From the NCBI RefSeq assembly GCF_037975245.1, contig NC_092580.1, positions 8,034,501-8,098,500 of the forward strand: 64,000 nucleotides of DNA, written 5' to 3'. This stretch comes from Apostichopus japonicus. Taxonomy: Eukaryota > Echinodermata > Holothuroidea > Aspidochirotida > Stichopodidae. The translations under genes and the position numbers were made by a program. Shown here in pieces: positions 35,758-64,000 of this stretch (within the stretch, counting starts at the first letter, position 1; each line of letters begins with the position of its first letter). The notes beneath the pieces were generated by a model. It ran no database searches. It was not told where the DNA came from and saw only the letters and a list, made by a program, of their open reading frames with translations.

Positions 35758-38097
35758 AAATGTCGGGCATTCGGGCCTTCCATACACTCGCTCAGCGCCC
35801 GCAACACAATTTCATAATCTAAGGTACCTCCCTCCGACCATCCTATTGATATTATGTGCTATTCGCCTCATAAGAATAGGAGGATGCTGTTAGCATTGAA
35901 TGTTATAAGGGGATCCGTAGATACAAATTGGCACCCGTGATCAAATCTCTGTATATTTAACTCGGTTAGCGTAAAGCTAACTTCTCCCGAGGACCTGAAG
36001 TATCATAACCAATAGTGAAATGAAAAATATAATAATAATATACAATAATAATAAGAACATTAATATAAGAAAATGAATAATGACTGGGAGTCATTTTTCC
36101 AAGAACAAGAGCCATTTCTGAAATCACGTGAAGGTTGCCACATATTCCAAACTAGTATAAGCGCATGAAAAAAAGAACGATAGCCGCCCGTTTTTTCCCT
36201 TCAGATCTCAGTACGAGAAACATGTATTTTATTTGTATAATAGAACAACTTTCGTTAATATTTTCCTACCCTAGTAATATGTCGATTTTACAAAACCTTC
36301 ATGAAAACAGACTTTTTGAAAATGGATTTTGAAGCTCAGTCAACAATTTAAGAAATGCTTAGGCCTACCGTTAAATACTGGCGTCAAAAAATACATTTCG
36401 TATTTATTCCAATAAAGATCCACAACATATAACAATGCTAAGTAGAGCTTACTTAAAGAGAAATAGAAGCTGCATGTACAGCATGGTCATTTTAAGTATC
36501 CAATTACTATACAAAGAGATCGAGTTCACCGAAACATCCCTTTTCCTTATCACCTGAGGAAAACCGTCTTTTATAAATTATAGTAGGCCTACCATACAGT
36601 ACTTTACATTTGATACAAAAGTTTCTTCTATACAACAGTTTCCCAAAATTTGTATGTGTCGCAATAGTTTTAAGTTTTAACCAAGGGCAGTACCATTCAT
36701 AATTTGCATATTACACCAAAATTTACAATCGGCGTCCAGATGGCGGGAAAATGTAACATAATGTTCAATCTGTTGGGTCGTTCCCATGGTGCGATGAACT
36801 TGGGCAAGTTGCCAAGTTCGAATGTCGATGACCTACTTATGTTCCGTGACCAATGTCAATGGGAATTATGTGTGTAAAAACTCGTGTTTTTCCACGTGTA
36901 ATATATATAGAAGTTTTACGTAAGGGGAGCGAATTTCGGGGCGGCTCGTTGATTGTGAGGAAGCACTTATCTAATCATCAATACGTTTTTTTTCTCCAGA
37001 AAATGTTTTTGACTAGTAATTGGAAACTCAATGTATCAAGAAGTACTGAGTCTAGACCTTATCATTGCATTTTGGGTTAAGACAAATCTTCAAGTGCAAA
37101 ATATTGTTTTTTCATTCAAGGTTATCGTGGTTTTCTTGCGAGGTGTATACGGCGTAACTTTCGATGTAGGCTTAGCATTAGGATCGGCCGATGCCTACCT
37201 AGTTTGCATGAATTTTTACCTAAATTCAATTTAATTTAACGGGAATCACTAAGCATGTCGGAAAGACAGGACTCGACTTACTACTAATACTTTAAGTTTA
37301 AAAGTTCACAATGAAAATTTTTTAACTATCAACAAAGTCCCCACCTGTTTGGAACTTCAGACAACAATAATGTAACTTAGGGGCTACATAAATACGGGAT
37401 TATAAACTACATATATAAGAATAGTACAGATTTATTTATATCGTTAATCGGCTGTTGTTTACTCCAGAAAATATACTTTCAATACGTACAATATCAATCT
37501 TCGTACAAAAGTTCTTAAAAATAAAAAAGTAGCGAAAGATAACTAGAAATGACATCGTGGAACCCCCTCCCCCCCCCCCGCACTAATAAACGAATCCATT
37601 TCATTACAGCATCAACTCTCAAGTACCGAACAGCAGTGTGTAACAGTACCGTACCCTATGCTATAATAATATACAGTCCCGTGCGAAGATGGATTTAATT
37701 TGATATGCTCCCTTCGGTTTTGGATAAAAAATTATTAAATCGTTAAAATTATTATCACAAAATGTGGTGAAATGCATCAGGGTGAGATTTTGTACATGGG
37801 AACCTTCACAATCATCGTTTGAAGGAAGAATAAATAACGAAAATTTCTGAATAACTTTGAGGTCTCGTAACATGCTGAGTTCACTAACGTTCGATATTTG
37901 GTGTAGGCTATAGGTCCAAATTACTACGTGAAAAGTTGATTCGTTAATATGTCTAGGCCAGTGCGTAAACTGATAAGATATTATTCAAACTAAGAACACA
38001 GGAACCAGAAATAAACGTGTTTTCTTTTCTTTAATTTAAATAGTAACACGTAGATATTTTTATTATGTCCTGGATTCCCGGGAATGATACCGAAACG
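35758..38097. other. no gene recognised
   Basis: AT-rich sequence. Short frames, for example at 36853-37234, lack recognisable domains or convincing splice context. A C-run occurs near 37567. Confidence 0.5.
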
Positions 38098-38222
38098 AAT
38101 GTAATAACCAGTTGTTTTCCCAATACCGGTAGTAGTTACACATTGCACTGTGATCGGGGTTAGTCAAAGCCGGGACCGGGATGCCGGTATTCACTTGACT
38201 ACCGGGATCCCGCACAACCCTA
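38098..38222 (-). mobile_element. hAT-like terminus relic
   Basis: On the minus strand it begins TAGGGTTGTGCGGGATCCCG and continues with CCGG-rich subterminal motifs. This is the style of hAT ends and resembles, but is not the same as, the element at 6656. The other end was not found. Confidence 0.4.
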
Positions 38223-41200
38223 GTAATGAAATAGCCTATCTTCCCTCAAAATTGGTACATTGCACTTAATGCAACTCTTCTCATGCATGTAACAAAGGCT
38301 TGTAGGTATCCTTGTGTATGTATAGGCCCCTACTAAACCACCTCAGGAGTTTCGCGGAAAAAGAAAAAGAAGAAGGATTTTCAAAAAAAAAATTCCAAAG
38401 ATAAAAAAGATGACGATTGTCCGTACCAAGTAACCATGTGTTTATGAATAGCGAATGGCCTAACCTACTAGATGTGTTAATGGCCCGAAAAGCGCCAAGA
38501 ATAGTTACCCAAACTTTCCATCTCAAAAAGTATCTCAAACAAATCATCCATCTTCAATCTTTACCAAAATGTTAATTTTAATACCTAATTCTTACACTCC
38601 GACGTTATTTTGTACTTATGTTCAATATAATTCCGTTTATGAACAAATAAAAAATATGCCGAACTTTAGTGTTTAACATCCTTGTTCGTCACTATTATTA
38701 ACTCCATTCAAGCTCAATTAGAAATTTATGCTTAGGCCAATCAAACTAAGTAAATAGTGACAACGTAACTAGTGTAGGATTACTCTTTAACGTTTCCAGA
38801 TTGATATAAAGGAATGATAAGAACTAAAAACAACTCCAATGATGTTTCTAATAATAAAAAATTGCATTTACTTGTGCAGCATTAATTTGAACAAAAATAT
38901 AGACCGTATTCAGAGGCCGGTTTCTCAATGTTACAACATAGCGTTAGGCCTAATGCGACAGCTATGGATTCGGGGCACATGAAAATCTCAGGTTTGGATG
39001 TAGTAACGTTTGGGAAATTTCCAAGCGTCGGTTATGAAAATTAGCGGTCGTCTGGTGTTATGTATTAAAGGCAAGCCAGACGTGGAAAAATCAGGAACCG
39101 GTGAATAAAAATCACGAAAATCCGAACCGGCAGCTAAAGGGAACTAAGACACGGAATACACTTCATACGATCATATGTCGCGAGTACTGTATGTACGCCT
39201 GTAGATATAGCTGTGCATGCCTGTGAACAACGTTGATCTGTTGATCACTTGCATATAGCTGACACACTAGCTAATGCCGCGAGCAAACCGCATGTTCGTT
39301 GGTCCGTGTGATAGGGTTAAGATAAGTGGTGTAAGCAGAGCTGAAGCTCGAGATAAGCCCAACCCGAGCTCCCCCGCTTGAGGTCGGGTTGGAAATGCAA
39401 CTTCGCTGTAAGGGGACTGTTTCCCTAATGAAATCTAAGGTTAATCTTGAAGGTTGGTTTCTGCAGTTGCATAAGCACACATAGCCTACATGCTGGAAGC
39501 TCGGCCTAGCCTAAAGTATAGTACTATTCGAACTATTGAACAACGACAATGTCAATACCATCAGGCATTGATATGTTAGGCTACATCACATTCATTCAAG
39601 TTTCTTCTTATTGTGTACGAATGTTGCTGCAGCCTAGGCTATATGCCTAGGGTTCATATTTCGTTTAGCTGCACTTAGTGTGCGTTGTCGTCCTAGCCTA
39701 ACGTTTGAAATAAACTAGACGACAAGCAAGGAGCTAAACCTGCATGATAAAAAGTGCACATCCTGGATTTTCAGTAAGATACTTAGGCTATGCAATACCT
39801 GCTGTCACGGTCACACTTACAGCTGAAGTGGGTTTTCGGTACCAATTTGATGTGAGATGCGGCTTCAGTCTAACCACGCCATCTTTTCAACAAGCCTTCG
39901 TACGTGTACATGTGTGCGCGTGCGCCAGACGTTCACCGTACGTGCAAAATATGTATAGGGTAAAGCCCCCCCCCCCCCTCTTCCTTCCACCTTTCCTAGC
40001 GAATCCCTGGTTGGCAGCACTACATTCAGTATTTCCCACACTCCTGATCACCTTAACCGAGAATGGGAATTCATCCCCAAAGGTTTCGTGTTTAGCTTGG
40101 TTTTTGAATTGCATGAAAGAGGAACAATTAATATAGTCTCTCTTCGCATCTTTCTTATCATAGCAAACAATTAGCAAACTAAACGTGATGTGGTGCTGGT
40201 CGGACAAAAGGGGAATCAAGAGCAAGCTCGGACACCGGCGATAATTATTTCACGAAATTCACGTGCCCCTTTTTACTCTTGCATTTTTCGTTAAGCATAT
40301 TCTGAAATTAACAAACTACATTTTCATCTCGCCATACATCCCGTCCCAAACCTAACCCGCAACCCGGCGTTTTCCCCTGACACCCTCCACTTACTTATAG
40401 TACATATTGCCAGCAAGCTTTCATTGTAAACGCACAGTTTAACAGTCGAATCATGTTTTACATACCGACAGTTGTACCATGTTTACAAAATACGTCCCAG
40501 CTGGTGATCAAGTAGTGTAGCAATATTACTACGTTCGTTATAATTTTTTTGAGGAATGACGCTTTAAAAATCTTATGCACATCAAGTAATGTAGCCGACC
40601 GGTCTAAAAGTATAAATCACACCTATCTATGATTATTTTATCCCAAGTTCAATTCTTGCTAAGTCTTGGTGTGTTCTATCATTGGCGAAACGAACAGATT
40701 TGACAAATATGACGGTTCTGTGAAGTCTGATGGGTGAAACTGAAAACGGTTTAGGTTTTAAAAAATGGTTGTGGACATTAGGTAATTGGCGCCTACTCCG
40801 GTTAATTTAAGGGAGGGTATGGGGTATCCCTTCAGAAGAAGAGTTAAATTTTGGACGTGAACATTTTCATTCTGAGGCATATTTAGGCTATAATTAGGTC
40901 TACACGCAAAATCATTACTTTAAAAGATGCTTTAATACGTACGACAGTCATCCAAAGGAAAATTAAGTTCATTAAAAAAGTTTAGATGTCTGTTCTTGCT
41001 TCGATTTTGCTTCGCGCATTCCATGAAGAATATTATATATATCTTTGAGGAAATCAATGTCACAGTTACGTTCAATGTATAGAGTTGGTGAGGCGTTAAC
41101 ATGTAGGCTATATTACCCTCTTTCCTATAGGAGTATGAAATATTCTGTCCTCGTCTGCTCCTTTTCTTGCCAATGATACATGTTTTCAAATGAAACCCTT

Positions 41201-41989
41201 TTGTTGTTCATTACTGTTGTTCAGTTTTGTGTTGTTACTCGGAAGTTGTATGCTACGCGATAGAAGTGTTGGATGTTTTAATCGCAATTCTTTTCCTTAA
41301 ACTAGAGCACCAATGGTGCAGAAGCTCATACCTTTCTGAGCTCAAAAATGTAAGGCCCACAAAACTTTATGGCCCACCAAATTTCAGGCCATTTTTCAGA
41401 TTCCACCAATTTTGGGCCCATGAGGCCAAACATTTTAGGTTCAAAGACAAATTTATACCCCAAGCTCAAAACTGCAATAACCCCCCCCCCCTACTCCACA
41501 CCACTGGCTATAATTCCTATTTTCCCCCTTTAAATCCTATTTTACCCACTCTCTCAAACAATACCACTGACCTACCCTATTAAACTTTCTCCCCTCTACC
41601 TGAGCAGACATAAGTTGTTCACAAGCACACCTTCCAAAACTTTTGGCTGGCTGCCTACATAGCTCAGGCTCAAAGACTTCTAAGAATCGGCAAGTGCTGA
41701 TTGGCTAAAGGGCTCTCATGCTTACAGTTCAACAGTTAATAACAACTCCCAATCCTGCTTTAATTCCACTAACAGCCTCTGCAGAGCTTAACCACAAATG
41801 TAAACAAACACTGCAGAGACTGGGAGACAAATTAAAGGAGCTTTGGCAAAAAGGTGAAGGCTCAGATTTTTTTAAACAATGGGGATTAATTGTAATTAAT
41901 TAACTTTTGACCAAAAATTATTAGGCATCACCTTATTCATACACAATCCAACTATCATCAGTTCAACTTTGAATATGATCCATCAAAAT
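38223..41989. other. no gene recognised
   Basis: Contains C-runs near 39968 and 41480. The 130-residue frame at 39744-40136 and the 118-residue frame at 41227-41583 have no recognised family and are interrupted by low-complexity sequence. I treat both as chance. Confidence 0.45.
39391..39430 (-). repeat. inverted dispersed repeat, right copy
   Basis: The reverse complement reads CATTAGGGAAACAGTCCCCT and continues TACAGCGAAGTTGCA, matching 34604-34642 with few differences. No target-site duplication was visible outside the pair. Confidence 0.5.
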
Positions 41990-42556
41990 CTTGAGGAGAT
42001 TGAGATATTTGAAAATATTACAAAGAATGACCCCCGATGACCCCCTAAATGACATTTGACCTCAATTTTCCGAACACCCCTCGTAACCCTTATCCCGAGG
42101 AACTTTGTGACCAAGTTTCATTATAACTGGCCATACACTGTACGAACGGAAGCAATTTGAAAATAAAGGGCCGCGGCCCGGGCCACAAAAGACCCCTAGT
42201 TGATCTTTGATCTCAAATTCATGAACACCCTGCAGGTAAAACTTCCATAGTACTATCGTGACAAACCCTCAACATTGTACCATGGAATCTGTAGGAGAAG
42301 AAGCATTTTGCGTATTTCCACAAAATGGCCCATTACGGCCCACAGGTGACCTTTGACCCCAAATTTCGGACCATCTCTGAATGCCCTGTACCCAATGGTC
42401 CTTGTGTCCAAGTTTCATGAAATTCCATTACACACTGTGCGAGTGGGAGCGGTTTTACCAATTGTTGACGGATAGAGTGATAGAATGATAGTGTGATAGA
42501 GTGATAGACGCCGCACTGTAAGAATAGCTCACACCAGCATGCTGGTATGAGCTAAA
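41990..42556 (+). mobile_element. dispersed repeat with TGACCTTTGACC motifs and 3' hairpin
   Basis: Internal near-repeats carry TGACCTTTGACCCCAAATTT, CCAAGTTTCATGAAAT and CACTGT-CGA. GATAGAGTGATAGAATGATA repeats and then a 30-nt near-palindrome ending GAGCTAAAAAC follow. Similar termini are common in marine invertebrate genomes. No protein is encoded. Whether it is a Helitron-like, SINE-like or other element is unresolved. Confidence 0.6.
42525..42554 (+). repeat. 30-nt near-perfect palindrome
   Basis: The sequence is TAGCTCACACCAGCATGCTG followed by GTATGAGCTA. One C/T pair breaks the symmetry and would be a G-U pair in RNA. It lies at the 3' end of the dispersed repeat. Confidence 0.75.
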
Positions 42557-43225
42557 AACGGAACGGATGATGATAAAATACTGCCCGGTATTATTGTTTA
42601 AACTGGTTGTTGTATATTAACATCTCAAGGTTCCTCAACGCCCAGTGACAGCGTTGACATGTTTCCGTCGGGCAAGTGGGACCTCTCCAGAAATTGAAAA
42701 ATCAATTATTTTAACTTGTAGTCCTTAAAACGATCGTAAATTATCTTTTCGATATTCTTATGAAATGATTACCATCAAACTTTGTGAAACTTTGTAAATT
42801 GAGGAATATGTGCTACATAATTAACATGTTTGGATTTTTCTAGACTTGAGTGACAGAAAATATCTGTTTCTCTGGACGTTCATTTCGAGCCAATTAATAT
42901 TGACAAAGCACCGTTATCTTTAGATAGGGGGCATATCGACATATACAGACGTAAACTTTCCTTACCTCTTACATGTATTTTTTAATAAAAACATGGATTT
43001 TCGTTACAATTTTAATAGTCACCTCATAGAAAGCAGCATTGGTCTACGGAGGCAAAAGCATGCCGGGATGAATAGTAACAAATTTATCCCTTCTATATAC
43101 TCAGAAGGACCCCCTGATCCATATGCATGATTGTGGCAAGAATCGAAAAAAATCACAAATTTGAGCCAAAATTGGAAAAATTCCAAACAGTCCGATCTTT
43201 AATCATTTCTTATGCAAACAAAATC

Positions 43226-43290
43226 TGAGTCCACCTAGTCGTTTAGTGGTATAAAAATATGGAACACAAGGTCCCTGGTTCAATCTCCAC
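43226..43290 (+). other. tRNA-like relic with A- and B-box motifs
   Basis: The A-box-like TCGTTTAGTGG at 43239-43249 and the B-box-like GGTTCAATCTC at 43277-43287 have near-normal spacing. The acceptor and anticodon stems do not pair well. It is a decayed tRNA or the head of a tRNA-derived SINE. Confidence 0.35.
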
Positions 43291-43705
43291 TCTTTTAAAA
43301 AAGAGAAGAAAAAAAAACATTTTACAGAAACCAAATTATAATAGAGGAGTTTGTAAAGACTGTCCAGGAGACTGACAAGAAAGAAAATATTTCATGCATC
43401 CTGGTTAAATGAGCATTTAGAAGCTGCAGATGTGATAGGATGCTGCCAAATGTGAAGCAAAAATGTGTAATGTTAAAGTTGCACATAGTATTAAAGGACA
43501 ACGGAGACCAAAATTGCTGGTGTACAGCAGCAAAATATTTAAAGGTATTTCACCTGGACAATCTTTTCACGAACAAGTTAGTTAAGATGACAACAAGTTT
43601 AGTTATTGCAACAATATGTCTGCCTCCTAGTAAAGCTGCATTTTGAATTGCCTTCTTACTTTGTGTTAATCTAACCAAAGCCATGTGATTCCCAATCATA
43701 TTCAG

Positions 43706-43764
<59 letters not shown>
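43706..43764. repeat. (TA)n microsatellite
   Basis: About 58 bases of nearly pure TA with one AA interruption. Confidence 0.95.
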
Positions 43765-43765
<1 letters not shown>

Positions 43766-46042
43766 CCATTTTACCTCTCATAATTTTAATGAAATGCTTT
43801 ACTGTTGCATTTCAAATTTTTGCATATTTTTTTTTTTTTTTTGTCTGGAGTAAGTTTTGTTGATTAATGGAACAGGTACATTTTCCATAAACTTCCATCT
43901 TTCGTTTAGTTTCTCTGTAGCTTGCAGCTAAGTCAATACAAAATGCAACTTTATAACACTATACATGTCTATAAAACTAACAAACTACATCAGAATTTAA
44001 AGGAAACGTAAACCAACCCATCATCTTTAACTTGTAAGAATGAGATATTTGAGATGACAACATCTCCATACATCTAGGGGAAAACTTAATCTATTGACTT
44101 TGGTTCAGATTTCATGCCAGGTGATTGCCATATTGTCGACCTGGTCTCATTCTTTCACAAGGAGATGAAATCTCTTAATATCTCTTAGTTTTTGCTGTGT
44201 TTTTTGGTGGGTCTTTTCTTCTTATACTTTCATGGTAACTATAAAGAGTGATGATATATTGGAACCTATGCCACTATTAGCTCACATTAAGAAATTCAAT
44301 ATTTTAGATTCAGCATTTACATAACCCACTATAACACAACATTAGCAGCAGAGAATTCAGAAAACGGTTAAAGTTTTCAGACAATTGTGGCTGGATGATG
44401 TCATAGACTTGTTCAAGTCTTTAGCTTTGTATATTACATAACACACACTAACCAATCATGATGGATGGGTTTACCTCTCCTATAATATCTCAAATTACTC
44501 AAACACAAAACCTACTGTGATAAACACTTTACAAGTGCTTGAGCTGTACTATTGACCACAGTAATATACTTATAATTTGCTGCTTAAAGGATGACTTCAG
44601 ACAAAGAATTATTCTTGATAGGTTACAGTTCAGTGCAACTACATTCATGTACCACCTTTTAATTTGTTTTTTAATGCTCTGTTATTTAAATGTAGGTAAA
44701 AAACATATTTGGAGGTGTCATTTCACTTTATAAAACACAAAATAAAGGTCAATATTTATTTGGCTGAACATTTCCCTGAATTCATGTTTTGGTGGATTTT
44801 ATCTGAGACATCCCTCCTTACTTCTGTCTGAATTCCACCATTCAATTAAAAACCAATTAATTCCATATTAGAATTCAACTGTTTATTATACAATCTAGAT
44901 AATTAAAAGATTTTCTTACAGTCATGATAGATAACTCATACAAAAACTAATAAAAACTTCACCAAACCATATCAATATCTGATTTACAGGTTGAGAGAAA
45001 TGATGTTGGAAACTTCACCTAAGCCCCCAAAATTCTAAACAGTATAACATGGTTGTGACTTCAAAGATTCGTTTTGTCCTGACATCCAAATTATTTTTAA
45101 GGCCTCTATTGCTGAGTCCAGCTTACTAAAGACCCATCCTAGCCAATAAATTGCAGCAATATTTCAGTGTAGCAGTACAATACAGTGTTAGCAATATTTC
45201 AGACCATTTACCTACATTAATATATTGTCAGTATATATGTAGTATGGTGACGTACAATGGAATAGAAGTCAAGCTAATATAATTACCTAACTGAAGAGAA
45301 TTATCTGTACTAAACGACAGTATTGAAGTAAATCAATACATTTGAGAGGATCATTCACATTGCCCTCAAGTTATTTGCTCCTAATCACATCTTCTTTGGA
45401 GTGTTTTGAAGCCTTATGCCAACACCTATATGCTTTGTAAATAGACATCTCTACAGTGTCTCTATTGGGGGGGGGGGGAGGGGGTTATGTGGTCCACCTA
45501 GGTTGGATATTTGGACAAAGAGTGATTCAGTTACATCACAGCCATGTTCATACCGATTAAAATTTGGAGAGGTTGAGCTTATTTTAAAAATGTCAATTCT
45601 CTTAACCTGTAATTCATTTCAGTATAAATGCTTTGGTGAAGTGTTATTCTGAATATTTGCGATACATATTAATAACCTCTGGACTATTGTTTTAAGGTTC
45701 CTGGGTCTTTGTTTGTTCTTTCGGCATGTAATTAGTTACTTGGAAACAAACTCCAATGCCAGAGGAATGTCTACCATCCCCCTACCAGGTTACTGGGGCT
45801 CAAACAATCATAGCATTTGCATTTTAAGCCTTATCAAAGCAAACTTCTAACTTCTACCAATGAGTAAAGAAAATCTGTTACAAATTAAAGAGTGCATTAA
45901 TAAATGAAAGGCTCCGAGCAGACCTATACATTTAAATGGTTTGACTTAGCAGTTATGTACATCTGTCTGTTCTAAATTACAATGTTTCCATCTATAAACA
46001 ACTTATCTCACAATTTAATTTTATAATAACATATAATAACTA
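43765..46042. other. no gene recognised; distal part may include WASHC4 downstream sequence
   Basis: AT-rich with a G-run near 45468. No conserved exon was found on either strand. Confidence 0.5.
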
Positions 46043-46048
46043 TTTATT
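46043..46048 (-). promoter_or_regulatory. candidate WASHC4 poly(A) signal
   Basis: The minus strand reads AATAAA here, about 380 nt after the WASHC4 stop. A nearby ATTAAA lies around 46014. The region is AT-rich, so chance hexamers are likely. Confidence 0.35.
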
Positions 46049-46423
46049 ATATAGCTGAATATCTGATTTCAGGTTAACTCATTCTGTTTTATCTGTTTGT
46101 TTTCTTAAAGTTGACTAGTCTCCCCGTTCAAGCTACCAACGGGCGGTAAATTCTACTTGAGCGTATTTATCCTCGATTCGTAGACCAAAAGTTGATCTAA
46201 CACCAAAGAATAATTGTCACTATTTCTATGAGAGATCTACCGACCTATTCCTAAATACTTTTCAAAATGAGATTGTACGCTGGTACTTGGTGAATCAAAC
46301 ACGTAGGCAGACATCATCACCACTTAAGAATTGATACTGTAAATAAACAAGATGTAAAGTTGTCTGTTATTTGCATGTGGTCTAGGCATCTATGTCATGA
46401 TTGGTTTAAACCTCTCTGATGAT

Positions 46424-63905
<17,482 letters not shown>

Positions 63906-64000
63906 CTATATTGAAAATGGAAATCAACAAAGCATAATGTTATTTCTCCTACACAGGGAATTGTAGTTTCAGCTCCACACTGGACAAGTTTTATAAATAA

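Noticed and set aside
39744-40225. Overlapping frames of 130 (plus) and 112 (minus) residues
   Set aside because: No recognised domain, a C-run inside, and no splice-bounded continuation; the two frames are antisense shadows of each other.
39744-41583. Possible exons of an unknown gene in the 35-42 kb region
   Set aside because: I looked for conserved peptides bounded by splice sites on both strands and found none I could support.
43226-43290. A functional tRNA gene
   Set aside because: A- and B-box-like motifs are present, but the acceptor and anticodon stems do not pair, so it is listed only as a relic.

Overview
This window is eukaryotic: AT-rich, with long non-coding stretches, GT-AG introns, and many satellites, minisatellites and short DNA transposons. 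The WASHC4 protein is close to vertebrate copies. The octamer TAGGCCTA recurs, and there are LINE, hAT and Mutator-like relics. Together these suggest a marine deuterostome invertebrate, most likely an echinoderm or a close relative. The organism is an inference; nothing in the window fixes the species.

Only one gene is clearly functional. It lies on the minus strand at 46,424-63,905: the 3' 19 coding exons of WASHC4 (SWIP/KIAA1033), a subunit of the endosomal actin-nucleating WASH complex. These exons give 700 residues plus a stop with every splice phase matching. The N-terminal part lies beyond the right edge. Its introns carry at least six tandem repeats, and one of these starts at a 5' splice site and copies it many times.

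The second gene-like structure is on the plus strand at about 5,399-15,247. It has eleven exon-like blocks, all with canonical splice sites, and encodes an N-terminal zinc-finger-like motif followed by a tyrosine-recombinase-like core and a C-terminal tail. It has one or two in-frame stops, two single-base frame breaks inside exons, and two phase mismatches at exon joins, so I call it a decayed gene. A CRE/YY1-like promoter candidate lies upstream at 2.1-3.6 kb. A 1,192-bp non-autonomous hAT element with a perfect 8-bp target duplication sits in its second intron.

The middle is repeat territory. A LINE 3' fragment lies at 16.0-16.5 kb, and several elements bounded by a GGCGTAG terminus lie at 17.7-18.5 kb. 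A satellite of about 0.8 kb units runs over 20.0-25.3 kb, and one unit is interrupted by a 366-bp transposon with a perfect 8-bp duplication. Short-unit satellites follow at 25.3-26.2 kb and 26.3-28.5 kb. After these come a 60-bp-arm foldback at 30.0 kb, a decayed Mutator-like transposase at 31.7-33.8 kb, and about 12 kb without recognisable genes but with scattered repeat ends, a hairpin-ended dispersed repeat (42.0-42.6 kb) and a tRNA-like relic (43.2 kb).

Nearly all short ORFs in the window are chance frames or arise from tandem repeats. Family assignments are from recognition of residues only; no database search was run.
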